Shown here piece after piece: positions 1 to 13,200 of a stretch of DNA of 64,000 nt. The notes beneath the pieces were generated by a model, which was given only the letters and a program-made list of their open reading frames with translations, ran no database searches and was not told the DNA's origin. The stretch lies in assembly GCA_036785705.1 (NCBI GenBank), contig JAWUZG010000084.1:9313501-9377500 (forward strand), in the 5' to 3' direction. Both the position numbers and the translations under genes were made by a program. Origin of the DNA: Acanthornis magna. Taxonomy: Eukaryota > Chordata > Aves > Passeriformes > Acanthizidae. The first letter of the stretch is position 1; every line of letters begins with the position of its first letter.

Positions 1-55
1 TCATTTAGCTTTTTTTGCTCTTCTGAAAATTAAGTCTTATTCAGTCATTTCTTAC

Positions 56-156
56 TTTGTAACTGCTTCAGAAAAAGCTGACAGTTCTTGATTCTGCCCT
101 TCAATTGCTCGGAGAAGCACATTTTCTGTCAGTGTGCCAGTGGTCCCATTGTCTTT
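56..156 (-). CDS. PIK3C2A: PIK3C2A second coding exon (partial gene)
   Basis: This 101-bp exon continues the PIK3C2A reading frame from the exon at 5817-6991. On the minus strand the acceptor CAG is at 159-157 and translation starts in phase 0 with KDNGTTGTLTENVLL. The exon ends at 56 in front of a GTAAG donor, leaving two bases of a Lys codon (phase 2). The predicted peptide (residues 364-396 of the avian protein) aligns with the human segment that I recall beginning KDPNGTSSLPTGSSLL and ending with a conserved Thr-Lys. It belongs to the non-catalytic N-terminal region ahead of the Ras-binding domain. The remaining exons (Ras-binding, C2, helical, kinase, PX and C-terminal C2 domains) are outside the window. 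Confidence 0.85.
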
Positions 157-3100
157 CTGCAACCCAAAGATAACACAGTATTTAAATAGCTGCAAACATA
201 ATCCTAAAGCCAGCAAAGCCACAAGGAGGTGACAGATTTTCATGAGTCTGAGGTTTACTACTAGTTTTATGTCTACTTTTATATGGAGAAAACAGTTACT
301 AACTTTTATCACTACTAACTTGAAAAGTAAAGATTCACTGCAGCAGTGACTCCTTGACAGAAGGTCATGTATTTGCCAGCATCATTATCAGGTAAGATTA
401 AGTTGCAAGCAGTTCCTGAGCTCTCAGCAGTGACCTGTTGCATTAGGATTTGGCTAAATTCAGCTGAACCACAGATGGAAGAAAAATGTATCTTTCCTCC
501 AGTTCTGCAATTCAAACTTCAGTGTAGCTCCAGAAAGAACCACTACATATCACTGGTGCCCATTATTATCTCTTCCTACAAAGCAGGAAAATACAAGTTG
601 AACACTGGAAGGAAGTAGCATTCAGAACATGCAACTTAGTACTAACCTCATGGAATCAATTTACCGCTGTTTTAATCCTTTATGCCAAATGCCCCCACCA
701 CCTCCCAAGACTATAAACCACAATCTTTGAAGTATCCAATCCAAAAAACAACTGCTAAAAAAAGAGAACTGCAGTTTCAAACAGCAAAATCTAATAAACT
801 TAAAAACCAACAAAACCAAAATGACAAACACAGAACTGGAGCAGGTTTTAAATCCGTATCTGTTTTCTGATCCAATTCACAGTACATCCATATAGATGCT
901 GGAGTGAGCAAAAAGTAGAGAAAAGTTGGAATAACCAGTGGAACTCAGTTGTTCACAGTCTAACAGCCACCACTAGCCTGAAGGATTCATGAAGTTCCTG
1001 CCAGATATTCCCTGGAATAAGTTACATGACCAGTTACATTTTTCATTTTTCATCCAAAGCTTTTACAATGCTTACAGAAACCTTTAATCCAACCACAAGT
1101 CCAGGAACAAAGCAGACCACACTACGGCTTTTCTGAAAATCAACACAATTCATTCATATTTGAAGTAGTGATTAACTACTTAACTAGTATGTGGGTTATT
1201 TATTATTAGCCAAAGTAGTCAGCTATTGTCTTTAGAGCATATCAGACAGTATAGTTAAATCAGACTCTCAGAAAAGGGGTCAAATCTTAGGGAGCCACAT
1301 ACTGCCAGGTCTTTTTATTTTAGCACTTTTTTCCCTTCAAATTAATTTGTTTCAGCAGTACAGCATAAACTTGGAAGAGATACAACCTGTAATTGCCACT
1401 TGAATTGCATTTAAACCTAATTATTTCAGCTAAAAAATTGGTTGCGTGAACACTGATCAGTCAAAAGGACAAATTCTGTGTAATTGGGGATTAGCCATAC
1501 CACAAGAGACAGTTAGAGCAGGAAGCTGCAAAGCCACAAAACTTGAAATGAGCTGCAGGAGCATGCATAATACCTTAAATTTAAAAAGGTTATTCTATTG
1601 TAACATCTCAGACAAGTTCTATCACATAAAAATACTTCTGGGCAACCTCACAAGACCTGCTAACTATCCTGTGCAACTGTATCTAGTAAACAGAATCTCT
1701 AAGCAATTGCACAACAGCAATACCAAAAATCACAAAGAAACAGGAAGGGAACACATCCAGGGAATGGTAAACACCTCTGATAAAGGTTAACCAACTGCTG
1801 GGTGGCACTCAACACAAAAGTCAGTCATTGCTAATCAAGAAGCTGCCTATCCAAATGTAAAATTCTATTTAGAAACTCTTTAAAGAATACTACAAATAAG
1901 TACACAAAGCACTATGCAACCATAGGATAAAAGCACTAAACAAGGGGCCTACTTAAAATACAGTCACACCAGTGATGAAACATCACCGCTTTATGCCATC
2001 ATGTGACAATTTTGAACTACTTACAGCAAAATTTGTGGTTATTCTACTATTAAATTCAAAATTTAGCGAACTACAAGGAATGTGAATACAGGCAAGCTTA
2101 TCAAGGGTAAAAAAGTAAATTCTAATCTAAGGAGCAAAGAAAAGAAAATGGATTTGGTTATCCATGGTTGACCTCAGGGTCACATTTGGCTAAGGAGAGA
2201 AATCTCATGTTATTACAAATATGTAATGATGGAAAAAACCTCCTGGTGGAAAATTAAGAACATCAAATACTTCCTTATTTTTAGCTGAACTTCAATAATA
2301 ATTTTTGATCACTTTGGGGAAAATAATTTCAGGACAACGAAATCAGAAAAACTAAGAATTCTATTTAAAATCCACTGGACTCTGATGGGTTTTGAGCAAC
2401 AAGTAGAATTTTAATTTCTTTAACTTCCAAATGGGCCAGTATAGGAGGTGCAATAGCTATCAATCAAACAGGAAATAACTTGAAAGAAAGGACTTCAGGC
2501 CAAATGAGATAAATAGTTCATGTCAGCACAGGCTGCAAAAATAGAAGTGGTCTGTAAATACAATTACTCTGAACAATGACAAACAAACCCAAATCCCAAT
2601 AAATTAACAAAAGTCAAATTAAATAAAATTCCATGAGTACACAAAGTCACAAGACTCAGCAGCTCTGTGGAAAGCAAGAGAAAGCAACACTAAAAGCGGA
2701 CAAAATCATTATTTTTGCCTGTGCTTTCAGAAATGAGTAACAAACACTAAAGTATTTAAAGGAGAATACTAAATATATAGCTACTTCAAATATGACAACA
2801 ATACATCAAATAGACAAAATATGACAAAAGATATGATACTAAATAGCCAATATTTAGACACAAATAGATACTTCATCAAAACAAAGCAATCTATTGACTT
2901 AGGGATTCAACAGTTATAAATTTTGATAGAAACTAAATATATTTTTGATTGAATCAACATACTAATATTTTTGTTTAAAGGGCCAGTGAGACTGAGTTTT
3001 TCAGGAAGGGTTGGGTGAAATGATCCAGACTTGGTAAGATGTAAGACTTAAGAATATACTTAGAAGAACATATAAACCTGGGGTAAATTGGGTAAAATAC

Positions 3101-5816
3101 AAGAAAACCGCCAAAAATAGAGACAACATAACTCAGTTTCCTATTATACTGAGTAGAAAATTATTTAGACTAGAAAATAAAGTAGAAGCACAGGATAAGT
3201 TAAAGAGAGCATACCAAGGTTATGTTGCATGGAAATCCAATTGAGAGACTCATTTTAAACCTATCTATTTTTTTAATAACTCAGCAGAAACAACCCTGCT
3301 AATTTACTGTCTTGTATCGTTAGCTACCTTCAAAATACAGACTAGAACCAGAGTATGATGCTGAAACATGTCAACACAGACTGGAGCAGCACAAGTGGAA
3401 ATTAAATCTCAAACCTTCAGTTGGGCATTCACTGCAGAAGTCTGCTATAAACTTAAGAACTTGTTTGAAAAAGATGGTGACTTAAGAAAATCAGGTCTAT
3501 TAATTGACGACAGGATTGATGTTGTGATGCCATCACAAATAAAGCAAACACAATAAAAGAGTACCAAGCTGGATGGCCCTGCCTGTAATGAGGGTCTCTT
3601 CACGCTGATGTACAAGGCACGTGGTACACTATGCTCTCACACAGAGAACTAAAATTCTCATAAGTCATCTTCAAAAAAACAAAAAAGGAAAGAGAAGCTC
3701 TCACATAGAGCTTGCAGTGAAAGCTGACAGAAAGCCACTGCTTCTTATAACACATTGAGGTAAATATCAAAATTACTCTTTGATCTTAAGTACCTGCTGT
3801 TCTATCCTGAAAGAAGAACATTTGCTCAGAGCTAGTTACAAATGTGTTTTGCTGAAAATCAGGTGACTGATGAGGACACGAAGGACCTGGAACAACCTTT
3901 ACATCAAAAGCAGCGGGAAGAAAAGACCACATGTGAAGGCAGAGTTTGAACTTTATTTATGAATCAGTCAATACATGACATGTAAATAGCAGGAGACTGG
4001 ACCTTATAAACAGGAAAAACCCTTTTAAATCCTACATTCTCAAAAAAAACCCTGGAATTCATAAAGCCAGATTTCATTCAGCAACAGTCAGATATTACTT
4101 CCTACAGAGATATTACTTCCTACAGACAACACATCAGAAGCACTGATCCAACATAGCCTAACTATTACTCAGGAGTTGCATTACAACCAACCAAGCACCA
4201 CTGAAAACCTGACAAACACAACACCAGATGACATAGCAAACTGAGAAGCTTAGACCCCAAATTGACATGCATCTCCAAATATTAGGAAATAACAGAGCTA
4301 ATGTATCACTGTTCAACAGTAGGTGGGGAAAAAAAATAAAATTAAGACAGACCCAAGATCTACACACATGGCACAAAACCAGAGATAATGGATTTTTTGG
4401 GTTTCAGGGTGGTTTTTATTCCTTCTCCACTGGCCTTCTATTGAACTTTTGCCAGAATACTGACACCTAACCCAAAAAAACAGGAAATCCTTCAAATGAG
4501 AGGCCAAAAATTTCACTTCAATGGAAATGCAGACAGCATTTTAGGCCACAGTCTAGTAAATATTCCTATTTCTGAGAAGAAACCTCCTCCAGTTTGGGGG
4601 TGGGGAGGGAAGAATTAAGGAGTTATTTGGAAAATATCCTTGAGTGATAGCAGTTGGTTTTCTATGGCATGTTCCTAGCCTATTAAAAACACCTAGCAAG
4701 ACAATACCTAAGATTTAAAACATCTGTAAACCGAAGTCTCCAAAGCAAACAAATAATTTACTTCCCACTCTCTAACCAGTTTCTACAAATATCTTTTCTT
4801 TTTGCCATTATTACCCTTGCCAGGGTGCTGGCATTTCCACTTAAAACTTCTCCACTTCTCTTTCACTCTTTGTACTCTACCAAAAAAACCCCCCAAACCC
4901 AGTATTCATACCCACTTTCTAGTGAGCTGACTAATAATTTAAAACACAATGTCTTTTTTTTTTTTTTTAATGGCAGAATTATCATAGAAAGAATTAACAT
5001 AGGAAAAGTTAAATAACCTTCCGTCTCTTACTGGACTTAGAAAAAAGTAGGATGCCCTTATGGGGCATAATTAACCGGATGAGACTGCAACACTATTGAT
5101 CACCTGCTGCACACTTTTGTTTTGATACAAACTGACTGTGCTCCATGTCCAAAGATGCGAGTGCCATAAGTAAAGCCCCTGTTGAGAGTTTTGTCTTGAA
5201 TGTTTCATTAAAATGAAGAAATCTCAGAAACCTTTTTGCCCTGCCTGACAAAAGTAACATCACACAAAGATGTCTTCCCTTCTTCTAGAACAGAAGTACA
5301 GCATTTCTGACCCAACAGCCATCCCACCACCCAGGACAGTATAACCGAAAGGCTCTCTCCAGCATTCTTACACAGAAGGAAAGCTTTCTACCTACAAAAC
5401 AGAATTGTAGTGGTCTTGTAAATGGCAAGACAAAACTTTCAGTGCTTAGCTCGCCACCTTTTTATTTCACAGTATCATGTGAATTGTTCATAAAATTGAA
5501 ATATTTATCAATATGATTTAGACACTTAATTGTGCTGAATATTATTTCTCTTTCTTATTGAAGTGCATTGAAAAACAGCAGTTTCCTCAGTAAATGTGGA
5601 AGGATTACATAAGGGCAGAGGTATTTTGGGAGATAATTCAATAGTAATGTTTAATCTTCTGAATAGCACTAATGCATATGCCATAACATCACATTATTTG
5701 GACACTGCTCAAGCCAAATAATACACATAAAATAAATAACAGACCTCAAAGTGTCTTTAAATACTGTCATTAATCTGTACTGTTATACTGCAATTTAAAG
5801 ATACTGATTTACATAC
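157..5816 (-). other. PIK3C2A intron between coding exons 1 and 2
   Basis: An AT-rich stretch of 5.66 kb bounded by a GTATGT donor at 5816 and a CAG acceptor at 159-157 on the minus strand. It contains only short, unrecognised open frames, a poly(T) run near 4953-4968 and an exact 18-bp tandem duplication at 4091-4126. I see no CR1 copy or other gene in it. Confidence 0.75.
4091..4126. repeat. 18-bp exact tandem duplication
   Basis: The unit gatattacttcctacaga occurs twice back to back (4091-4108 and 4109-4126) with no mismatch. It lies in the PIK3C2A intron. The perfect identity suggests a recent slippage duplication. Confidence 0.9.
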
Positions 5817-6905
5817 CTGTGATGTTTGGCCCTGTAACTTTGCAAGCTGAGTTGTTCTCATATTTAAGGACTGACTCCTTGTGACTGTTGCCCCAGAAGA
5901 TTTCCCATTAACTTTTCTTTCCAGATGACAAGTTAGTAACAGCTTTTCTTCTAACAGTACAGCATCCCATGGATCTTCAGCACTCATACTTGAAGCCTTC
6001 TCTCCACCAGCGTCTGCCTTGTTCAAAGTCTCCACAGTGTCCACTTTTGGTTTACTCAGAGGATCCAAATCCAGCCAATCGAATTTACTAACATCTCCAC
6101 AGCTTTCCGAGGCTGGCCGGTTGGAGACTGCAGACTTTATAGAAGTCATTTCTAGGTCTGTGCTCGACTTCCCATTTCTCAGGAATTCTGAAGTGCTTGC
6201 AATTTTGTCAAATACTTTTGCCATTTCTGGTGTGAGTACTGGAGGATATAAAGGTAGGCCTGCCTGTGGATGGAAAGGTGTGGTAGCTGCCAGTGGGTAT
6301 GAAATGTATTGTGACTGTCTTGGAAGACCAAGATAAATAGGCTCTCTGGAGGGATAGGACGACATACTTGGATGGAATCCATTCTGAAATACACCAGTCT
6401 GTTTTGTGTAAGAAGCTGAGGTGTAAATAGGAGGTAAAGTGCATGTCACAGGTGCTGGTATCCCAGGTGTCCACTGTCTCCTGTGACCCACGGGCCCAAG
6501 ATAAAATTGTGAAGACACAGATGGGCTCAAAATAGGACTTGCTGGTAACGTAGGTACTTTACTAGATTCAAAATTGTCATCCAGCAGCAGTTTCTCTAGT
6601 TCAGCATGAGTAAGCTTCTCTATGTCAATGGTACTTAGTTTATCTTCCACACTCTTGGCATCAGACTCTGGAAACACCATGAGATCATGGTCCTGTTTGT
6701 TATGAGTCTGTGCTTTTTGTCTGGGGCTGCTTAAAGAATGAAAGGTTTGTTTATTACCAGCTACACCTCTTTCTTTCTGCATCTTGGCTAATGCCTCAGC
6801 TTCCATCTGCAATGCCTCCTCTTTGTCCACATCTTTTGACCTTGCGGCTGCCAGAGAAGGTGACGAGCGCTGTTTGAATCCATTGCTGCTGGATATCTGG
6901 GCCAT
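5817..6905 (-). CDS. PIK3C2A: PIK3C2A first coding exon: PI3K-C2-alpha N-terminus (residues 1-363)
   Basis: Encodes the N-terminal 363 residues of phosphatidylinositol 4-phosphate 3-kinase C2 domain-containing alpha. This enzyme makes PI(3,4)P2 (and PI3P) at clathrin-coated pits and endosomes. The peptide opens [12 protein letters not shown] and keeps blocks recalled from human PI3K-C2-alpha: [18 protein letters not shown] (residues 25-41 region), DLMVFPESD (74-82), [10 protein letters not shown] (101-110), [15 protein letters not shown] (275-289), [10 protein letters not shown] (311-320) and [16 protein letters not shown] (341-356). This region is known to be disordered and to bind clathrin; the WLDL and DPW motifs fit clathrin/AP2 contacts. 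I chose the ATG at 6905 because it matches the human start and has a strong context (G at -3 and +4). An in-frame ATG 21 nt upstream has a weak context. The exon ends CAG|GTATGT at 5817/5816. The rest of the roughly 1,690-residue protein continues off the left edge. Confidence 0.96.
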
Positions 6906-6991
6906 GCCGTGAGAGCAGACGTCCATGTAAAGCAGCAACACTTCCCTTGGACTGGCTGTCTACCCTTGGCTTCAGAACGGATTTAGCAGAC
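6906..6991 (-). other. PIK3C2A: PIK3C2A 5'UTR part of the first coding exon
   Basis: Eighty-six bases between a CTTTTCAG acceptor (AG at 6993-6992) and the start codon at 6905. It contains an upstream in-frame ATG at 6926-6924 and begins GTCTGCTAA, so any frame entering from a phase-0 upstream ATG stops at once. Confidence 0.7.
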
Positions 6992-7124
6992 CTGAAAAGG
7001 AAATAAAACATTAGAAACACATGAAACAAATCACATGTGGACAACTACTACGCCACACATCACCAGCTGACAAAGTTGCACATGTCCTCCAGGAACCTAG
7101 GATGTACAATTTTAAAGAGACCAA

Positions 7125-7164
7125 CTTTTTTTTTTTGGGGGGGGGAAGGGGGAGGGGGAGGAAG
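7125..7164. repeat. T-run followed by G-rich tract
   Basis: A run of T's followed by nine G's and then GGGGGA-type purine tracts. It is simple-sequence DNA within PIK3C2A intron 1. Confidence 0.85.
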
Positions 7165-10100
7165 TATCAAACTTAAAAAGAAGCCACGCAAATAAATTCA
7201 TAGTCTTTGAATTACGCAAGACCCATTTATTTTTCTTACTCTACCTACTGGTACTAGTAAGCACTTGGTTTCTTTTCGCACCACTAAACCCAAGACACAC
7301 AAAAGCCACCCTCAGGTGTGTAGCGGTTTTCAGATTTGAGCAATTACACAGGTGCAATCTTGGGAGTAGAAGTTGTTCTAAAGACTATACAAATATAGCA
7401 TTGATAAAGCATATTATCAAGAGGACTTCCACCTTACTTCAACAGATTACAAAACCAGACCTTTCAAACTGTGGTACCATGACTGTAATGGTCATAATGA
7501 CACTGAAGGACCTCTCTTCCTTTGGAAAATATCGTACTTTACCCTCTTAACAAGAAAAATAATGCTTATGAAATGATATCTCTTGAACACGCCAAATAAG
7601 CTATTTAAGTATAGCTGTTCATTGAGTAATCTTTTTAACAGCCCTTTAAAGGAAGTGTCATTCACTACTAGGTAAGGGAAGAAACTCCAAAAGGTCACTT
7701 TTGCTTAAGGTCACCACCATGAAAATGATATCTTACATTTCTCCAATTCTTGTGTTAAGGAGTATGATACAAATTCCCATATTCACCACAATCTCTATGC
7801 AGACTCTTTATTAAAATAATCTTGCAAGAGGTTACCACAAGAACTGTGGTATTTTACAGTATTACTTCTACTTTATTCTCCAGCTTTTGCACATAGCCAG
7901 GTCAGAGCCGAGCCCAGGAGATGTCTTCCAGCAACAGCCAGCATGCACATCAAGCAGCAAGATAAAAATCAGGAATAATGAGTTTCTCCTAGGAGGGTTA
8001 CATAATCAGCAATCCTCATTAAAACACAGTTTCACTGAACTAGATGAGCCTTATAGATGCAAATCATTCTGAGTTTAAGTAATGCAACAATCTACAAATC
8101 AAGAATTCTCTGCAGCAAATAATGCAGATAACCCGAAAGTCTTTATGTTCCCTTTTGATTCACACCTACTAGAAAGGTTTGGATTTTAGACTGGGTGTTT
8201 CTTTGCCCTCCTTGAATCAAACCAGAGAAATATGCTTCACACAAAGTGACTGTATTTCTCCAGACTCCCCACACAGACAGCAAGATTCTTAACAGACTTA
8301 TAACAGATTCTTTAAATTCTTTCAGTCTAGCCAAGCTTTTGTTTTATCTACTTCATTTCAAAGGCTTATAGTGTGAAGGACAGACGTCTTTATAAGAGGT
8401 TCTATACATTTCAGCTCAGTCTGAAGACAAATTCAAGTGAAACCCTTCACAAAGCAAGATTAAATGAGAAATTATGTTACAGTTACCCAAGACAAGATTT
8501 AAACAAGAGCGTGTCTTCAGAAAGACTGAAACAGTGACAAACAAAATTATAAACCCCACAACATTGAATACCACACAACTCAAGTCCTGGGGCATAAAGT
8601 CTTAAGGAAGAGGTTTGGAGGTTACAAGTACGAATCCATTCCACAGGATAATTATATAAATATTCAACACAAAATCCATAGAAAAAGATACCAGATCCTT
8701 TTCTGTACAGTTACGAAGCTGCAGAGTTTGACACCCATTAAAGCCATAAATATTGCCATTAGGCAGAAGTCCTGTTCTGTCTGCTGCCTACCTCCAGAGC
8801 ACAGTATACATCTCAATCAGGCAACCATTAAAAATCCCAAACTATTTTGCTGGGCTCCTTTATAGACAATGCAGGTCTCTGGTCCCATTAATAGCACAGC
8901 TGTGGCCTTCAACTATTTACTATGCTCCTGCTAGCACAACAGTCATACTAAAACTTCTCCTGAAGACGTACTGAATACTTTGTAGATGGTCTAAGCCTAC
9001 TAGTCACAGATAATATCCTAATGAGAAGTCTAATACACCTGACACCACCTTCTCAGACTGTCTAGAAAGCTAAGTCGGCTTTAATCTCTTCATTAACTTA
9101 CAGCTGGTTAAAACTGCTATGTCAGATTTTTAGACGCAAGAACACCCTGACTTATGAAGTCCTCTCAAGAATTCCTACTTGGCTTTTCCAAGAAGCAGCA
9201 GCCCCGAGGTAAGTGCAGGTTGCAGTTTCCACAGTCTTGATGCTGCCTAAGGATTCTAAAGAGCAGCAGGACTTTTTCCTGAATTTTATTAAAAAAAAAA
9301 AAAAATAGAATCATACTTTCCGAGACTATTCAGAACTGCTTGGGCTACAGCTTTCAAGATTATCAATGCATTCAAGTGCTGGTTGATAATTACAGCAACA
9401 AGTGATTTTTTCTTAAGGAGATGAAGAATAAATTATGTGGTCTTCAAAGTAATCATATATAACAGCAGCCAGCTCTTAGAAAAAAAAGCCTTATTTTTCT
9501 GCAGAAAACAATGGCCTTGATCTCCATATCACCCAGCAGTCTCCTGTTCACAAGGAGTCACTGTTCCACAAAATCACAACTGCAGATAAACACACATTCC
9601 TTAGCTCCCAGAAACATGGTGCACAGCTACCTTCATTCATCACATCCAGAGAATCCCAGTCACTCAGTAACTGCTTGCTTATTTTACAATTTCACATTAT
9701 ACTGCTGTATTTCTGTCAGTGTATGACAGCATACTTGCACTGACAAATCCAGTGACTTCCAGCATTCAAGACAGAAGATTATTATTAGTGGTTAACAGAA
9801 AAATTGAACTTTAGCTTTATTTTTTGCAAGGCAGCCTCATCAGCATACATACATTTAATGTGATTGCTGTATTTAATTCCTATCCTTAGGAAACTTCTAA
9901 AGTCAGTGTATAAATTTCTGTCAAATTTTATAAGCAGACTGCAGGTCTTTTTCAAATAGTTTGAAGTTAAAAAAAACTTATTAAAAAATCTGATAAAATT
10001 GCAATAGTTTTGGCAAAACTTTATCCTGCACGCCAGTTCTAAGCAGTAAATTCACGTAAGACATCAGAAGAAAAGCTCCCCAGGCATAAGCATGATTAAA

Positions 10101-10973
10101 ATACTGATAGATCTTCTGTTAAATGCTAACCATGCAGCATCAGTTAAATTTTTCACATAAGTTTAGCTTCACTTTGAACCTCTCACTTTGCAGCCATCTA
10201 AGTTCAAAGGCAGAGAGTGATCAGAATTTAAACTCCTCCAACATTTACAAAGAGAAGGGCGAATTCCATTAGGATCATCTGTCAGCAGGGAACTCCTCAA
10301 GCACTCAGAAAAATACATTTCAATTCAGATCCCGGAATCCTGAACCATTACTGACCAAGCCAAAGGAACTCACCAGAAGTTTGCAACAAATGGAGGTCAT
10401 TGAAGACCCAGAAATGATCCTTACAGAGCTAGGACTGTTCTCATATGAACTGCTGCACACTATTTTAAGTAACAGTAATAATCAGTCTTCAGCTGTCAAT
10501 CTGTTCACCTTCAAGAGCACTCATCCTGCCAAGCACTCAAAGAATGTGAGAAACATTTCATTTATTTTTAAAGGAAAGCCAGAAGCAATTTAAGATATTA
10601 CAACAGAAATTCAGAAGTGATAAAACCATCTCCTACATCCCCTAAATTTGAAATTAAATGGACACTTTCGTATTTCGGGTGAAGTCACCACATTTCCACA
10701 GCCCTCGCAGTACCTCACCTGCTTCTGTTAAAAGTGGGTCTAAAACATTGACCATAATTTTTCTACAGCCCTGACAAAGGGTAATCTCTCTCTTGCAGCC
10801 AGACTTCATTAACTTGAAGTAATATTTCCTTTCTCAACCAGTTGTGATCAGACAGGGGTTTGCAGACCTCTTTGGCTCCGGTCTAGCGAGTTTCTGTTAA
10901 GAACAACACTTTCTGGGCACCAATTTTTCATAAATGTGTTTAGAGTCTAAAGTTAATCACTCAAGTACCTGTG

Positions 10974-11083
10974 TATTATTATATTATATTATTTTATAAT
11001 TTTATTTATTTATATAAATAATATTTTATTTATTTTTATTAATAATTATATTTATTATATAAATTTTATAAATTTATTGCACA
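10974..11083. repeat. AT-rich low-complexity block
   Basis: About 110 bases made almost only of A and T (TTATT/TATAA/ATTTA mixtures) inside PIK3C2A intron 1. No regular unit is maintained. Confidence 0.85.
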
Positions 11084-12807
11084 TAATTCTTTATTTCAGA
11101 AGAGTAAAATACTCTCTAAAAAAAAAAAAAAAAAGCAGCACCAAAACTTATTAATAATCAAGAACCAAGAAACGCCTGACCATCTCCTTCAGATCAAAGC
11201 CTCTACATGGAATGGAAATCAATTTCAAACCAGATTTTCAAGTACAGAGGCTTACATCTAAAAAAAAAATACATATGCGCTAGTCTAGCAAATACATAAA
11301 ATGGAACCAGGAAGTTTCAGGGAACCAATTCAGGATATTACATCTCTACCAGGACAAAGACTCCCAAAATCTAAATTAGTTTCCTATCTTAATGAGCAAG
11401 GGATGACTTCATCTGACAGAAATCGTTTTACCTTAAGGAGAGGTAATCTCACCATCTGCTCATGTACGTGCTAACATTCTTCTCTACTTCAGATGAGTTG
11501 CACAGCTTTCTTTTCAAAAACACCCAAGACTTGTAATATCCTATTTATAGTCTGTCCTACTGCTACACAAGCACAGAACATATTATTTGGTAATTTCTTC
11601 TCAAGAAGTACTTTATAGCTATCAGAAATCAGTGCACATGAATTCCCTGGAGTCCAGGCACTAAATACAGAAGCAATGATAACAAGTCAGGCCATTTCCT
11701 GCATTCCTTATAAAGTAAGGCCCTGGCATACAGTAGCCAGCTCTTCCTCAAAACAAGTGCAACTTTCAAAGTAACTTTGAGGTTATTTTGCCATTAAATA
11801 AAACAAAAATAAAAACATTTGAGGCATTTGCCTAACATTGAATCATAGCTAACTTACAAATTAAAAAATCTTGCTTGCATACCAGAGACAGTAGCAGTTT
11901 TATGGGAAACCAGGGAAAACTTAGCAAAATATGACAGCAGTAACATACTGTGGAAAATACTAATCATCTGCAAAGGAATTCATTGCCAGACATTTGCCAC
12001 AGCAGGAAAACTCCTTAGCAAAAAAAAAGAAAGAAAAAAGTCACAACAACTTTGATGTTCAGAAGCCCTCTGCCAGACGCATTCAGATTGCTACAAAGTG
12101 AGAAAAAGCTGAACGCATACTCATGACATGACCTCTTGAAGTAAGGCTGTTACTGTTATTTTTTAAAAATACCGTTAGGTTTAAACTGGAAGTTTCTCCA
12201 TAACAGTTCTGAAAGGTCAGTGTTAAAGCTATACAGTTTTATCTTTCCACTAAAAACTTAGTAACTTCTTTAATCCAGTCATTTTAACAAAATTAGCAAA
12301 TGCCCCCTTACAGATGAGATTAACACAGTTAACCAGAAGATTGAATAAATTTTGTTTGGGCTCACATCTACAGAACCTTGAAAGACAACTTCACTAGCTT
12401 AAATGCAAGGTGGCAAGTTTTAATTGGGCACGAACCCTGAACCAACACTCATTTCATCTGTTTAGCTCAAATCATTCAGATCATAAATACCTAAGCAGAA
12501 ACTGCATCTCTTAACCTTGAATTTGAAATTTCATTTATGTCTAAAAAGTACAATTTCATCACAAAACCTTTGATCTCAAGGACTAGGCAAGAATAGGATG
12601 TTTCTAGTACTAGAACAGGAAGTCTCAGCCTTTAAGGTGTTTCAACATCAGTAACAAATCCCTTGAAAAATCCAACCTCAGCTGTTTCAGTGCTTATAAA
12701 AATTTATGAAGTATTGAAATGAATTTTCACCCAGGACACTGTGCAGAGATCATTAGTAGATATGGCATACTTTGTAGCTACTGTAACTTTGAATCTTCAG
12801 GTTTTGA

Positions 12808-13200
12808 TCAATGTTCCAAGAGAGACAAAGCCTGGATGCATCTGTCATGAAGTTCCAGCCAAATCTCATTGATAGGGCAGCTGGAGATACCTAACAGATC
12901 GTGTGCTTTCCATTGCCACACTCTTCCCCTGCACTGGTTTGTCCCATTAGCCACTGCAAGTCCTTCCATCAGCAGATGTAGATACATGGAGATTTGGAAC
13001 AGCACGTTTGCAAACTTATTCAGCACATTTGTGCTGTTATATTCCTCCCCTCGAGTTTTGAACCCAACCACCATTCCTTTAAAGTCTGTTAAGAGATGGG
13101 GGTCATAAAGATAATTGAATCCCACATAAGTTTCATAAAACAAGCAACCTGGCCCTGCCAAGAACACTGGGGTGTCACAGCTAGAAGAAAACTGTAGCAT
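12808..13200 (-). other. Unassigned 130-codon open frame in PIK3C2A intron 1
   Basis: An ATG-initiated open frame on the PIK3C2A sense strand, in an AT-rich intron where frames this long are unusual. The frame is open a further ten codons upstream (to about 13230), beyond which stops appear. The peptide is of mixed, protein-like composition and includes stretches such as GCLFYETYVGFNYLYDPHLL and GRVWQWKAHDLLGISSCPIN. I do not recognise a family, it is not CR1 reverse transcriptase, and I see no splice context or start context that marks it as a gene. It could be a chance frame, part of a decayed retrocopy, or an intronic gene fragment. Confidence 0.25.
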
